Assembly: GCA_013823325.1 (NCBI GenBank)
Contig: PNLY01000065.1
Coordinates: forward strand, 1-32,459
DNA length: 32,459 nucleotides
Direction: 5' to 3'
Origin: Methylobacterium sp.
GTDB taxonomy: Bacteria; Pseudomonadota; Alphaproteobacteria; Rhizobiales; Beijerinckiaceae
Part shown: positions 17,757 to 25,019 of the stretch, in pieces
Numbering within the stretch: position 1 is the first letter of the stretch
How the letters are laid out: each line of letters opens with the position of its first letter
The notes under the pieces: generated by a model
Told to the model about the DNA's origin: nothing
Seen by the model: only the letters and a program-made list of their open reading frames with translations
The model's database searches: none
Translations under genes and position numbers: made by a program

Positions 17757-18503
17757 TCAATCGACGATGTCGGGGGTGCGCCAGGCGATGTGCTGGCCGG
17801 CGTCGACCGCGATCATCTGGCCGGTGATCGCCCTGGCTCGCGCCAGATAGAGCACCGCCTCGGCGATGTCGCCGGCCTCGACCTTGCGGCCGAGCGGCGT
17901 GCCGCCTGCTTCGGCCGCCAGCAGCGTCTCGCCGTCATGCGGGTTGGCGAAGGTCGGACCCGGGCCGACGGCATTGACCCGGATGCGCGGCGCCAGCGCC
18001 TGCGCCATCGTCGTCGTCGCCGTCAGCAACGCTGCCTTGGTCAGCGTGTAGGAGTAATATTGCGGCGTCAGCTTCCAGACGCGCTGATCGACGATGTTGA
18101 CGATCGCACCCTGGCGATCCGCCGGCAGGCGATTCGCCATCGCCCCGGCGAGCACCGAGGGCGCCCGCAGGTTGATCGAGAACTGGCGGTTCCAGGTCGG
18201 CACGTCCAGTGCCATCAGGTCGTCGACCAGGAAGCTCGAGGCGCTGTTGACGAGCAGGCTGACCGGCCCCAGCGCGGCCTCGGCCTCCGGCACGATCCGC
18301 TCGACGGCGGCAGGATCGACCAGGTCGGCGACGACGACATGGGCCTGCCCACCCGCCGCGCCGATCTCGTCCGCCAAGGCGAGCGCTTCGGTGCGCGAGC
18401 TGTTGCAGTGGATCGCGACCGCGTAGCCCGCCTCGGCCAGGCGCTGGACGATGGCGCGGCCGATGCGCCGCGCGCCGCCGGTGACGAGGGCGACCTCAGC
18501 CAC
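17757..18503 (-). CDS. SDR family oxidoreductase, pteridine-reductase-like
   Basis: A 248-residue short-chain dehydrogenase/reductase. The cofactor loop is TGGARRIGRAI, with Arg rather than the commoner Gly, a form seen in pteridine reductases and FolM-type dihydromonapterin reductases that prefer NADPH. The catalytic residues fit: LVNSASSF, NIVDQRVWKLTPQYYSY and TKAAL, giving Asp and YxxxK in place of the usual Ser-Tyr-Lys order, which is also typical of the pteridine reductase branch. The end motif GQMIAVDAGQHIAW is normal. I infer reduction of a pterin or related substrate. Its start overlaps the end of the glycosyltransferase by eight bases, so the two are co-translated, though no functional link is obvious. 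Confidence 0.87.
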   Translation of the reverse strand: MAEVALVTGGARRIGRAIVQRLAEAGYAVAIHCNSSRTEALALADEIGAAGGQAHVVVADLVDPAAVERIVPEAEAALGPVSLLVNSASSFLVDDLMALDVPTWNRQFSINLRAPSVLAGAMANRLPADRQGAIVNIVDQRVWKLTPQYYSYTLTKAALLTATTTMAQALAPRIRVNAVGPGPTFANPHDGETLLAAEAGGTPLGRKVEAGDIAEAVLYLARARAITGQMIAVDAGQHIAWRTPDIVD

Positions 18504-19293
18504 CGTGCCGATCGCCGTTGGTGCGGGCGCTGCGGCGCCGGAGCCGGCGCTCCCAGTGCTTGGCGACGCGCAGATAGCGATAGAAGGCGTAGTTCATCGC
18601 GGTCATGAAGCCGTAGACTCCGCGCAGCATGTGACGCCGCCCGATATAGGCCTTGATGAAGTTCGCCGGAAACTCGGCGACGAGGCGGAAGACCGAGAGA
18701 GTCTCGCCGCGCGCGTCGAGGTCGTCGGCCTGCGCATCGCTATAGGCGTTGAGCTTGGCCATCTGCTCGCCGAGCGAGCGCACCGAATAATGATGGATCG
18801 TGCCCTTGAGCTTGCCGACGCGCGCATCCGGCGCAAGGTCGACACGGTCATGCACCGGCGACGGCGAGTAGCGCCCCTTGTCGGCGCGGTAGAGACGAAC
18901 CGGCGAGAGCGCATAAGCGAAGCGGTGCGGCGCGCCCTCCCCCGGGAATATCTCGGCGATGCGCAGCCGATAGGCGTCGCAAGCCGGCTCCCCCTTGGCG
19001 AACAGCCCGGCGATCTCGGCGACAAGTTCGGGCGGCGTCACCTCGTCTGCATCGAGATTGAGCAACCAGGGATGGCGGCACTGCTCCTCGGCAAAGCGCT
19101 TCTGCGGGCCGTAGCCCGGCCAGCCGCGTTCGATCACGCGCGCGCCGAGATTCATGGCGACGTCCTGAGTGCCGTCGGTCGAGCCGGAATCGATCACGAC
19201 GATGTCATCGCTGAGCGCACGGACAGCGGCTATGGTCCGTCCGATGCGGTCGGCTTCGTCGCGCGCGATGATGAAGATCGAAAGCGGTGGCAC
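18496..19293 (-). CDS. Glycosyltransferase family 2 (WaaE/KdtX-like)
   Basis: A 265-residue GT-A fold enzyme. The N-terminus LSIFIIARDEADRIGRT begins the nucleotide-sugar site, followed by DIVVIDSGSTDGTQD and the metal-binding LNLDADEVTPPELV. Further on, RLYRADKGRYSPSPVHDRV and GTIHHYSVRSL match the WaaE/KdtX-like subgroup that adds a hexose to the lipopolysaccharide inner core. The C-terminus has a hydrophobic, probably membrane-associated segment (MLRGVYGFMTAMNYAFYRYL) and a basic tail. The acceptor cannot be read from sequence. The neighbouring gene on the far side is an outer-membrane barrel, consistent with an envelope setting but not evidence of a link. Confidence 0.87.
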   Translation of the reverse strand: MPPLSIFIIARDEADRIGRTIAAVRALSDDIVVIDSGSTDGTQDVAMNLGARVIERGWPGYGPQKRFAEEQCRHPWLLNLDADEVTPPELVAEIAGLFAKGEPACDAYRLRIAEIFPGEGAPHRFAYALSPVRLYRADKGRYSPSPVHDRVDLAPDARVGKLKGTIHHYSVRSLGEQMAKLNAYSDAQADDLDARGETLSVFRLVAEFPANFIKAYIGRRHMLRGVYGFMTAMNYAFYRYLRVAKHWERRLRRRSARTNGDRHGG

Positions 19294-19664
19294 GCAGGTC
19301 TCGACGGGAAAGGCGGGGCCAGTCGGCTAAAGCACGCGTCGCCGCGGCCTGCAAGCAGCCGGCGCATGACGGAACTGCACCGGCGAGGGAACCAAAAGCC
19401 GATCCAGGCGATTATGTGGTCGCGGTCCGTAGTCGCTGCCGTTGCGTTAGTATTCGGTTAGGCAATTCACACTGTCTTAACAAAGGCTAACCGGAATTGA
19501 CCAATATGCCTTGCTTGTTCCGGATCGTGCCGCAATTTCGCCTCGGTCTGACCTGCAGATGTGTTCTTGCCGCAACAGACACGGCCCGCAACCTGCCTTA
19601 TAACGAGGCTACTGGGATCACCCGCCGGCCAGCGCCGGGAAATACGATGACTAAGGAGTTTGTC
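19294..19664 (+). other. Gene-free upstream region of the Omp25-type gene
   Basis: This 371-base region holds no credible gene. Its distal half is more AT-rich than the surroundings, as expected of a promoter region. It contains GGTTAG (19457-19462) against CTAACC (19487-19492), a short dyad around TGTCTTAACAAAG, and TATAAC at 19599-19604 as a possible -10 without a convincing -35. The strong AAGGAG at 19653-19658, six bases before ATG, is the ribosome site of the barrel gene. The leader is probably over 50 bases long. Confidence 0.4.
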
Positions 19665-20336
19665 ATGAAGAAGTATCTGCTTTCGGGCGTTGCGGCCCTC
19701 GGCCTCATCGCTGCCGGCGCTGCCTCCGCTGCCGACCTGCCGAGCCGTAAGGGCCCGGTCGTTGCTCCGGTTTACGTTCCGGCCTTCACCTGGACCGGCT
19801 TCTACGTCGGTGCCAACGCCGGCTGGGGCTTCGGCAACATGAAGTCGCGTGGCGTCAACGCCTTCGGCGATCTCGACGGCTTCGTCGGTGGTGGCCAGAT
19901 CGGCTACAACTACCAGCTCGGCCAGGTCGTCCTCGGCGTTGAAGCCGACTTCCAGGGCGCTGACCTGAAGGCTGGCCCGAGCTTTGCTGGCCTGGGCATC
20001 GTCAGCGAAGGCAAGACCGAGTGGTTCGGCACCGTCCGCGGCCGCGTCGGCTTCGCCTTCGACCGGTTCCTGCCCTACGTCACCGGCGGTCTCGCTTACG
20101 GCAGCGTCAAGACCACCCTCGCCCCCGGCGTGACCATCAACGGCCTGAACTCGGACGACAACACCCACACCGGCTGGACCGTCGGCGGCGGCGTCGAGTA
20201 CGCCATCACCAACAACCTGGTGGCTGGTGTCGAGTACCTCTACGTCGACCTCGGCGACAAGAAGGTCTTCAACGGCGCCGACAAGGTCAGCACGGACTTC
20301 TCGCTGGTCCGCGCCCGCCTCAGCTACAAGTTCTGA
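19665..20336 (+). CDS. Omp25/Omp31-type outer membrane beta-barrel protein
   Basis: A 223-residue outer membrane protein of the family abundant in Rhizobiales. It has a signal peptide (residues 1-22, ending AASA), then AADLPSRKGPVVAPVYVPAFTWTGFYVG (core PAFTWTGFYVGANAGWGFG), the canonical start of the barrel. Alternating strands follow: GGGQIGYNYQLG, VLGVEADFQG, EWFGTVRGRVGFAFDRFLPYVTGGLAYG, and GWTVGGGVEYAITNNLVAGVEYLYVDLG. It ends in RARLSYKF, with the C-terminal Phe that signals the BAM machinery. The eight-stranded count is inference. Codon use is strongly biased, as for an abundant protein, and AAGGAG, a probable leader and a perfect terminator flank it. Confidence 0.93.
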   Translation: MKKYLLSGVAALGLIAAGAASAADLPSRKGPVVAPVYVPAFTWTGFYVGANAGWGFGNMKSRGVNAFGDLDGFVGGGQIGYNYQLGQVVLGVEADFQGADLKAGPSFAGLGIVSEGKTEWFGTVRGRVGFAFDRFLPYVTGGLAYGSVKTTLAPGVTINGLNSDDNTHTGWTVGGGVEYAITNNLVAGVEYLYVDLGDKKVFNGADKVSTDFSLVRARLSYKF

Positions 20337-20361
20337 TTTTCTCCTCTCGGAGACAGAACGG

Positions 20362-20390
20362 ACCCGGTGGCTTCGGCCACCGGGTTTTTT
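20362..20390 (+). terminator. Rho-independent terminator of the Omp25-type gene
   Basis: ACCCGGTGGC (20362-20371) and GCCACCGGGT (20376-20385) form a perfect 10-bp stem with a TTCG loop, followed by TTTTTT. It is 25 bases after the stop codon. Confidence 0.93.
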
Positions 20391-20472
20391 GTTGTCTTTC
20401 AGGTTGAAGGCCGGCTCCGACGAGCTGCGCACTCTTTGCGAATCCGCCAGTCGAGCCCGATCGAGCGGGCGC

Positions 20473-21075
20473 TTACCCCTTGAAGCGCGTCGCTTCGAAG
20501 GCCGGCACCTTGTCCGCGAAACCGTCGAGCCAGGCGACGAGGGCCGGATGATCGGCGCGCCATGCCCCGTCGAACCGCAAATCGAGATAGCCGAGAGCGC
20601 AGGCGAGCGCGATCTCGCCGATGCGCGGGCGGTCATAGGCCGGCGGTGCGGCTTCGAGCGCCGCCAGGGCACGAGCGATCTTGCCGGCTTGGTTCTCCGT
20701 CCAGACCGGGCTGCGCATCTCGGGAGCCCGCAAGCGAACCTCATAGACCTGCAGCAACCCGGCATCGCAGATGCCGTCGGCTAGCGCCTGCAAACGCAAC
20801 TGTGCGAAGCGCGCCTCCGCTGCCGGGAAGAGCCGGCCGCCGCCGGCGAGATGGTCGAGATATTCGACGATCACCCGCGAATCGAACAGGGTCGAGCCAT
20901 CCTCGAACACCAGGGTCGGAACCTTGCCGAGCGGATTCTGGCGGCGCAGCGATTCCGTGGGGTCATTGGTGTCGGCCGGCACCACCTCGATCCGTTCCTC
21001 CAGCCCGAGCTCGGCGATGGCGATCCTGACCTTGCGGCCGAAGGGCGAGGTTGGGGAGGAGCGCAGGATCAGCAT
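20473..21075 (-). CDS. Glutathione S-transferase family protein (YibF-like)
   Basis: A 200-residue GST. The thioredoxin-fold N-terminus reads LILRSSPTSPFGRKVRIAIAELGL, where Ser residues before the first helix may contact glutathione, then NPLGKVPTLVFEDGSTLFDSRVIVEYLD (core GKVPTLV, the cis-Pro, and DSRVI, the glutamate/Ser glutathione loop). The C-terminal all-helical domain ends RIGEIALACALGYLDLRF and HPALVAWLDGFADKVPAF. The pattern resembles E. coli YibF. Substrate unknown. The start is the ATG at 21075, which gives the exact family N-terminus; the open frame continues far upstream, but only as an antisense shadow of rlmJ. The rlmJ stop is 32 bases upstream. Confidence 0.92.
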   Translation of the reverse strand: MLILRSSPTSPFGRKVRIAIAELGLEERIEVVPADTNDPTESLRRQNPLGKVPTLVFEDGSTLFDSRVIVEYLDHLAGGGRLFPAAEARFAQLRLQALADGICDAGLLQVYEVRLRAPEMRSPVWTENQAGKIARALAALEAAPPAYDRPRIGEIALACALGYLDLRFDGAWRADHPALVAWLDGFADKVPAFEATRFKG

Positions 21076-21107
21076 CGGTGCAGCCTTCGGATTGACGGAA
21101 TGAGCAA

Positions 21108-21959
21108 TCAGCCGTCGGGGCGGATCGCCTCGCAGCGATAGCGCGGGCGCGGCCCCTGGGCGAGCCGCTCGCACAGGGCCGGCAGCAGGATTTCGGCCTC
21201 CTGGGCCAGCAGCCAGGGCGGATTGACGAGGAGCATCCCGGTCGCGCTCAGGCCACCGGCGGCATCGGGGCGATCGACGTCGATCTCCAGCCGGAGCAGC
21301 CGACCGATGCCGGCATCGAGAATCGAATCGAGCAGGGCTGCCACTGCCCGCTCGTCCTTGATCGGATACCAGAGAGCGTAAATCCCCGTCGGCCATTTGC
21401 GGTGCGCGGCGATGAACTCGGCAGCGAGCGTCGCGAACTCGTCCTTCTCTTCGAAGGGCGGGTCGATCAGGACGAGGCCGCGGCGTTCCTTGGGTGGGAC
21501 ATTGGCGCGCAGCGCCGTCCAGCCGTCGATTTCGAGCGCCTTGCAACGCTCATCGCGGCCGAGCGACTGTGCAAGCTTGCGATAGGTGTTCTCGTGCAGC
21601 TCGGCGGCGATCAACCGGTCGTTCGCCCGCATCGCATGGCGGCAGAGCCAGGGCGAGCCGGGATAGGTCTCGCTGCCATGACGGCTGCGGGCGGCGACCA
21701 GCGCCTCGCGCCAGGGTTTCAGCAGGTCCTCGACCTGCGGCGCGAGCGGCGCCTGTTCGAGCCGCGCAACGCCGTCGCGCCATTCATGGGTCTTCAGCGC
21801 CTCCTCGGAGCCGAGATCGTAGCGGCCGGCGCCGGCATGAGTGTCGATCACGCGCCAGGGCTTGTCCTTGGCGTTGAGATGCGTGAGCACGCGCATCAGC
21901 ACGACATGCTTGAGCACATCGGCAAAGTTGCCGGCGTGGAAACCGTGGCGGTAGTTCAT
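21108..21959 (-). CDS. rlmJ: 23S rRNA (adenine(2030)-N6)-methyltransferase RlmJ
   Basis: RlmJ methylates A2030 of 23S rRNA and is otherwise dispensable in E. coli. The 283-residue protein has the typical opening NYRHGFHAGNFADVLKHVVL, a SAM-binding VIDTHAGAGRYDLGSEEA, and LVLIDPPFEEKDEF with the DPPF methyl-acceptor motif, followed by PTGIYALWYPIK. A second half with RLLRLEIDV and SATGMLLVNPPWLL completes it. The repeat element begins only nine bases upstream of this start, so the promoter must lie in or beyond that repeat. Confidence 0.95.
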   Translation of the reverse strand: MNYRHGFHAGNFADVLKHVVLMRVLTHLNAKDKPWRVIDTHAGAGRYDLGSEEALKTHEWRDGVARLEQAPLAPQVEDLLKPWREALVAARSRHGSETYPGSPWLCRHAMRANDRLIAAELHENTYRKLAQSLGRDERCKALEIDGWTALRANVPPKERRGLVLIDPPFEEKDEFATLAAEFIAAHRKWPTGIYALWYPIKDERAVAALLDSILDAGIGRLLRLEIDVDRPDAAGGLSATGMLLVNPPWLLAQEAEILLPALCERLAQGPRPRYRCEAIRPDG

Positions 21960-21967
21960 CGGCTTGC

Positions 21968-22070
21968 GGCGTTTCCGCGTTTCCCTGAAACGCGGAAACG
22001 CCCGATCTCTTTATTTTGACGCATTTTTTTCACGCGAGCCGGTGTCCACTTCGCTCGAAAATGCTCTAGC
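21968..22070. repeat. Rhizobiales-type intergenic palindromic repeat element
   Basis: GGCGTTTCCGCGTTTC (21968-21983) and GAAACGCGGAAACGCC (21987-22002) form a perfect 16-bp hairpin. Beyond it, the opposite strand of 22003-22065 reads as the familiar GAGCATTTTCGAGCGAAGTG, then ACCGG, CGCGTGAA and AATGCGTCAAAATA. Very similar sequences recur in intergenic regions of Rhizobiales, from memory, so this looks like one copy of a dispersed family. Its outer edge touches the stop of the RNase T2 gene. Confidence 0.65.
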
Positions 22071-22731
22071 GGATCGCGTTGACGCGGAAATCGCGCGCGC
22101 GGCAGCCTGACCGGTCGACCTCGCCGCAGCTGCGGAAGCCGCGCAGATCCTTGCTGAAGCAGATGCGCACCTCCTCCAGCACGCCGCGCCGGCAGGAGAC
22201 CGACATCATGTCGGTGCGCAAGCCGGGATTGGCATCGACGAAGGCGCGCTCGAGGTCGAGCGCGGTCCAGCTGCGCTCGCTGTCGACGCTCGCCAGCGCC
22301 GGCGGAATCTTGATCTTCTCGCGGGCACGGCGGACGTCGGCGAAATAGTCGGCCGGGCTCGAGCCGGAGCAGCTGCCATGCTTGCGCCACTGGTAGCGGG
22401 CGAGGCCCTCGGACGGGAACAGGCCCGCGGCCTGGTCCATCGCCATGCGCGTCGGGCTGCGGCCCGACGGGCCGCAATCGCTCGGAAAGCCGCGCTCATA
22501 TTGCGGCCAGAGCCCATGCACGACGAAGCCGAGATTGGCGCCGGGCGCGCATTGCTCGCGATTGCGCCGGTCGCCCTCGATCTCGCAGAAGCCGGGCGAC
22601 CAGGAGAGCGCGAGCACGTAGAAATCGAACTCGCCCGGCGTGCCGCCGCGATCATAGCGCCCCTGCGCCGAAGCTACGCCGCCGAGTGCGCAGAAGGCCA
22701 ACAGGCCGGCAGCGATTCGCTTCAGTCGCAT
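22066..22731 (-). CDS. Secreted RNase T2 family ribonuclease
   Basis: RNase T2 enzymes cleave single-stranded RNA in the periplasm or outside the cell. The 221-residue product has a signal peptide (MRLKRIAAGLLAF, likely cleaved after the ASA near residue 22). The first active-site motif is FVVHGLWPQY with His72; the second is YQWRKHGSCSG with His118 and Lys117. The usual Glu two residues before the Lys is Gln114 here, so activity is not certain. Cys residues match the disulfide pattern (FCEIE, QCAPG, DCGPSG, GSC, SCRRG, RSCGEV, SGCRAR). The ATG at 22731 is used; a GTG two codons upstream is possible. The partner small secreted protein is 13 bases upstream and probably in the same operon. Confidence 0.9.
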   Translation of the reverse strand: MRLKRIAAGLLAFCALGGVASAQGRYDRGGTPGEFDFYVLALSWSPGFCEIEGDRRNREQCAPGANLGFVVHGLWPQYERGFPSDCGPSGRSPTRMAMDQAAGLFPSEGLARYQWRKHGSCSGSSPADYFADVRRAREKIKIPPALASVDSERSWTALDLERAFVDANPGLRTDMMSVSCRRGVLEEVRICFSKDLRGFRSCGEVDRSGCRARDFRVNAIR

Positions 22732-22744
22732 GGCCACGCCCGGT

Positions 22745-23203
22745 TCAGGGGCGGGCCATCTTGCAATCAGGCGCGTAGGAACGGTGACGGTCGAGCCCCG
22801 AGACGCACCAATTGACGTTCCAAGTGTAGCCGAACAGGCCGAGATTCTCGCGCACCGAATAGTCGACCCGCCGCAGCACGCCGTCATTGGTCAGCACGCG
22901 GGCCGTGCAGAAGCGGCGCGGGATGAAATCCTCGCCCCACGGGCGCCAGGCGATCGGCTGGACACGGTCGAAGCTGACCGCCTGCAGCGGCCCCCAGAAA
23001 CTGGCCTCGCGCGAATTGAAGCGGCTGGTGATCGCGCCGAGCACGGCCGGATCCTCGCAGGCCGGCAGGTTGCCGTACATCGGGATGATGCGCTCTTCCG
23101 CCTTGTCGACGGGATTGACGTAGCGCCCGCCCGCCGCCTGGGCGGAGAGGCCGGTCAGGCAGATCGCGGTTGCGAGGGCGGGCAGAAGGGAAACGCGGCG
23201 CAT
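22745..23203 (-). CDS. Small secreted Cys-containing protein of unknown function, next to RNase T2
   Basis: A 152-residue protein with no family I can name with confidence. The ATG at 23203 gives a clear signal peptide (RRVSLLPALATAICLTGLSAQA, cleavage near residue 23); a longer start at 23266 hides it. The mature part has four Cys residues in PACEDPAVL, RRFCTARV, NWCVSGLDR and APDCKMAR, enough for two disulfides, and an aromatic-rich stretch FGYTWNVNWCVSG. Its stop lies only 13 bases before the RNase T2 start, so both are very likely co-expressed and exported together. A role as an RNase-associated or cell-envelope protein is inference from location. Confidence 0.78.
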   Translation of the reverse strand: MRRVSLLPALATAICLTGLSAQAAGGRYVNPVDKAEERIIPMYGNLPACEDPAVLGAITSRFNSREASFWGPLQAVSFDRVQPIAWRPWGEDFIPRRFCTARVLTNDGVLRRVDYSVRENLGLFGYTWNVNWCVSGLDRHRSYAPDCKMARP

Positions 23204-23353
23204 GGGGGCCTCGTGCGGGGAGGAGTCAGCTGCCGTCACGATGGCGACGGGGCCGGCCACGGTCAAGGCGGCAGAGCGCTCGCCGATCTGTCGAGCCGCC
23301 TCTGTGGCATTTCGATCGTGCTGCGCGGCCCGGCTTTCGGACCAAGCGATTTG

Positions 23354-23393
23354 CCGTCATCCCGGACGACCAAAGGCCGCTTCGGGATGACGG
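23354..23393. repeat. Short palindromic repeat between ilvE and the small secreted protein gene
   Basis: CCGTCATCCCG (23354-23364) and CGGGATGACGG (23383-23393) are perfect 11-bp arms around an 18-base interior. This is the GTCATCCCG-type palindrome that is dispersed in many alphaproteobacterial genomes. It lies just after the ilvE stop and might end its transcript, but it lacks a T-tract. Confidence 0.6.
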
Positions 23394-23408
23394 GCGTAGC
23401 AAGTTTGA

Positions 23409-24299
23409 CTAGGCCGCGGCCCTGGCCCCCTGCCGGACCTCGTCCGAATAGTCCTCCATGATCACCTTGCCCATATTGCCGGTAGTGAACTTGTAGGGAC
23501 CGATTTCGGAGACCAGCGTCACCTCGGCGGCCGAGCCGGTGATGAAGCACTCGCTGAAGCCTGCCATCTCCTCCGGCCGGATGCGGCGCTCGACCACCTC
23601 GAAGCCGCGCTTCTTGCACAGGTCGATCACCGACTGGCGGGTGATGCCGTTGAGGAAGCGGTCGGCCAGCGGGGTGTGGATCACGCCGTCCTTGATGAAG
23701 AAGATGTTGGCGCCGGTGCATTCGGCGACATTGCCTTCCCAGTCGAGCATCATCGCATCGGCATAGCCGGCGCGCTCCGCCTTGTGCTTGGAGAGCGAGC
23801 AGATCATGTAGAGTCCCGCCGCCTTGGCGTGGACCGGCGCGCAGGCCGGGTCGGGCCGGCGATACTCGGCGAGGTCGAGGCGCACGCCCTTCAGCTTCTG
23901 CGCCATGTCGAACATGCTCGGCCACTCCCACACCGCGATCGCCGTGTGGATGGTATTGTTCATGCCCGAGACCGCCATCATCTCCGAGCCGCGCCAGGCG
24001 ACCGGGCGGACATAGGCGTCCTTCAGGCCGTTTTCCTTGAGGCAGAGATATTTCGCGGCGTCGATCTCGGCGACCGAATAGGGGATCGTGAAATCCATGA
24101 TCTCGGCCGATTTGTGCAGGCGCTGCGAGTGCTCGGTGCACTTGTAGATCACGCCGTCATAGGCCCGCTCGCCCTCGAAGATGCAGGAGCCGTAATGCAG
24201 GCCGTGGGTGAGTACGTGCACCTTGGCCTCCTTCCACGGCACGAGCTTGCCGTCGAACCAGATGACGCCGTCGCGCTGGTCGAAAGGAATGACAGACAT
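23409..24299 (-). CDS. ilvE: Branched-chain amino-acid aminotransferase
   Basis: IlvE transfers the amino group between glutamate and the keto acids of leucine, isoleucine and valine, the last step in their synthesis and first in breakdown. The 296-residue class IV PLP enzyme has VIWFDGKLVPWKEAKVHVLTHGLHYGSCIFEG (core HVLTHGLHYG), PLP-binding Lys159 in HAKAAGLYMICSL, and AECTGANIFFIKDG with Glu193 or so. The start is the ATG at 24299, with GGAGGACTG 8-14 bases upstream; earlier ATGs lie in the promoter region. It is divergent from a MarR gene across a spacer holding the marR promoter and operator; shared control is possible. Confidence 0.95.
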   Translation of the reverse strand: MSVIPFDQRDGVIWFDGKLVPWKEAKVHVLTHGLHYGSCIFEGERAYDGVIYKCTEHSQRLHKSAEIMDFTIPYSVAEIDAAKYLCLKENGLKDAYVRPVAWRGSEMMAVSGMNNTIHTAIAVWEWPSMFDMAQKLKGVRLDLAEYRRPDPACAPVHAKAAGLYMICSLSKHKAERAGYADAMMLDWEGNVAECTGANIFFIKDGVIHTPLADRFLNGITRQSVIDLCKKRGFEVVERRIRPEEMAGFSECFITGSAAEVTLVSEIGPYKFTTGNMGKVIMEDYSDEVRQGARAAA

Positions 24300-24420
24300 G
24301 GTACAGTCCTCCAGATGCTCTTCTTGCCAGCACTCCGCCACAGGCCGGAAGGGCGTGCAAGCGCGGTATCTATGCTGCGCCGGAAGCGGCGCCTGCGACA
24401 TAATCGGTCGCCCCGCGTGC

Positions 24421-24466
24421 TTGACCGGTAATCTTACGTCTGAGATATGTCAACAAGGCTGACATA
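24421..24466 (+). promoter_or_regulatory. marR promoter with overlapping inverted-repeat operator
   Basis: TTGACC (24421-24426) and GATATG (24444-24449) are 17 bases apart. The perfect inverted repeat TATGTCA-N7-TGACATA (24446-24466) overlaps the -10 and ends five bases before the ATG. Spacing and symmetry fit a MarR dimer site and imply self-repression. A second, weaker dyad, GCGAC-N7-GTCGC (24395-24411), with CGACATA inside, lies on the ilvE side. Confidence 0.65.
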
Positions 24467-24470
24467 AAAA

Positions 24471-24992
24471 ATGAGCGTGACGTTGAGCACACCCGTATTG
24501 CAACCAGCGCCTGCCGCCCCGCCCGAGGGCGCACACGCCGACGTGCCCTACGAGCTGATCGAGCTGTTCTTCTTCGCCTATCGCGATTTCGTCGGCGATC
24601 CCGACCGCATCCTCGCCGATTACGGCTTCGGCCGTGCCCATCACCGCGTGCTGCATTTCGTCCAGCGCCGGCCGGGGCTGACCATCGCCGAATTGCTCGA
24701 CATCCTGCAGATCACCAAGCAGAGCCTGAACCGGGTGCTGAAGGAGCTGGTCGAGACCGGCTTCGTCGAGTCCCGCACCGGCACGCAGGACAAGCGCCAG
24801 CGCCACCTCCACGCGACCTCGGCCGGCCGCGAGCTCGCGGTGCGGCTGGCGCAGCTGCAGGGCAAGCGCATCAACGGCGCGCTAGCCCAGGTCGGGCCCG
24901 AAGCGGGAGCGATCGTCGCACGCTACCTCTCGGGCTTGATCGACCCGTCCGAGCGCAAGAAGGTGCAGGACGCACTCGCCGGACCGCGGTGA
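24471..24992 (+). CDS. MarR family transcriptional regulator (PetP-like)
   Basis: A 173-residue winged-helix dimer. The DNA-binding part is visible from about residue 50: FGRAHHRVLHFVQRRPGLTIAELLDILQITKQSLNRVLKELVETGFV (core LTIAELLDIL, QSLNRVLKEL), then the wing with GTQDKRQRHLHATSAG. Residues 25-45 (YELIELFFFAYRDFVGDPD) and the C-terminal helices form the dimer interface. Closest in pattern to PetP, the MarR partner of response regulator PetR in Rhodobacter, where petP-petR is needed for bc1 complex expression. A PetR-like gene follows here after one exported protein. No strong ribosome site is present; the leader from the predicted promoter would be only about 15 bases. Confidence 0.88.
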   Translation: MSVTLSTPVLQPAPAAPPEGAHADVPYELIELFFFAYRDFVGDPDRILADYGFGRAHHRVLHFVQRRPGLTIAELLDILQITKQSLNRVLKELVETGFVESRTGTQDKRQRHLHATSAGRELAVRLAQLQGKRINGALAQVGPEAGAIVARYLSGLIDPSERKKVQDALAGPR

Positions 24993-25019
24993 GATTTCCG
25001 ACGACGACACAGGACGACG

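Noticed and set aside
19365..19461. Possible 31-residue membrane-type peptide upstream of the Omp25-type gene
   Set aside because: It has no ribosome site and no conservation evidence; the start lies in the promoter region and the frame is short enough to arise by chance.
19477..19491. CtrA-type TTAA-N7-TTAA site before the Omp25-type gene
   Set aside because: The second half reads TAAC, matching only two of four bases, so it is not a convincing site.
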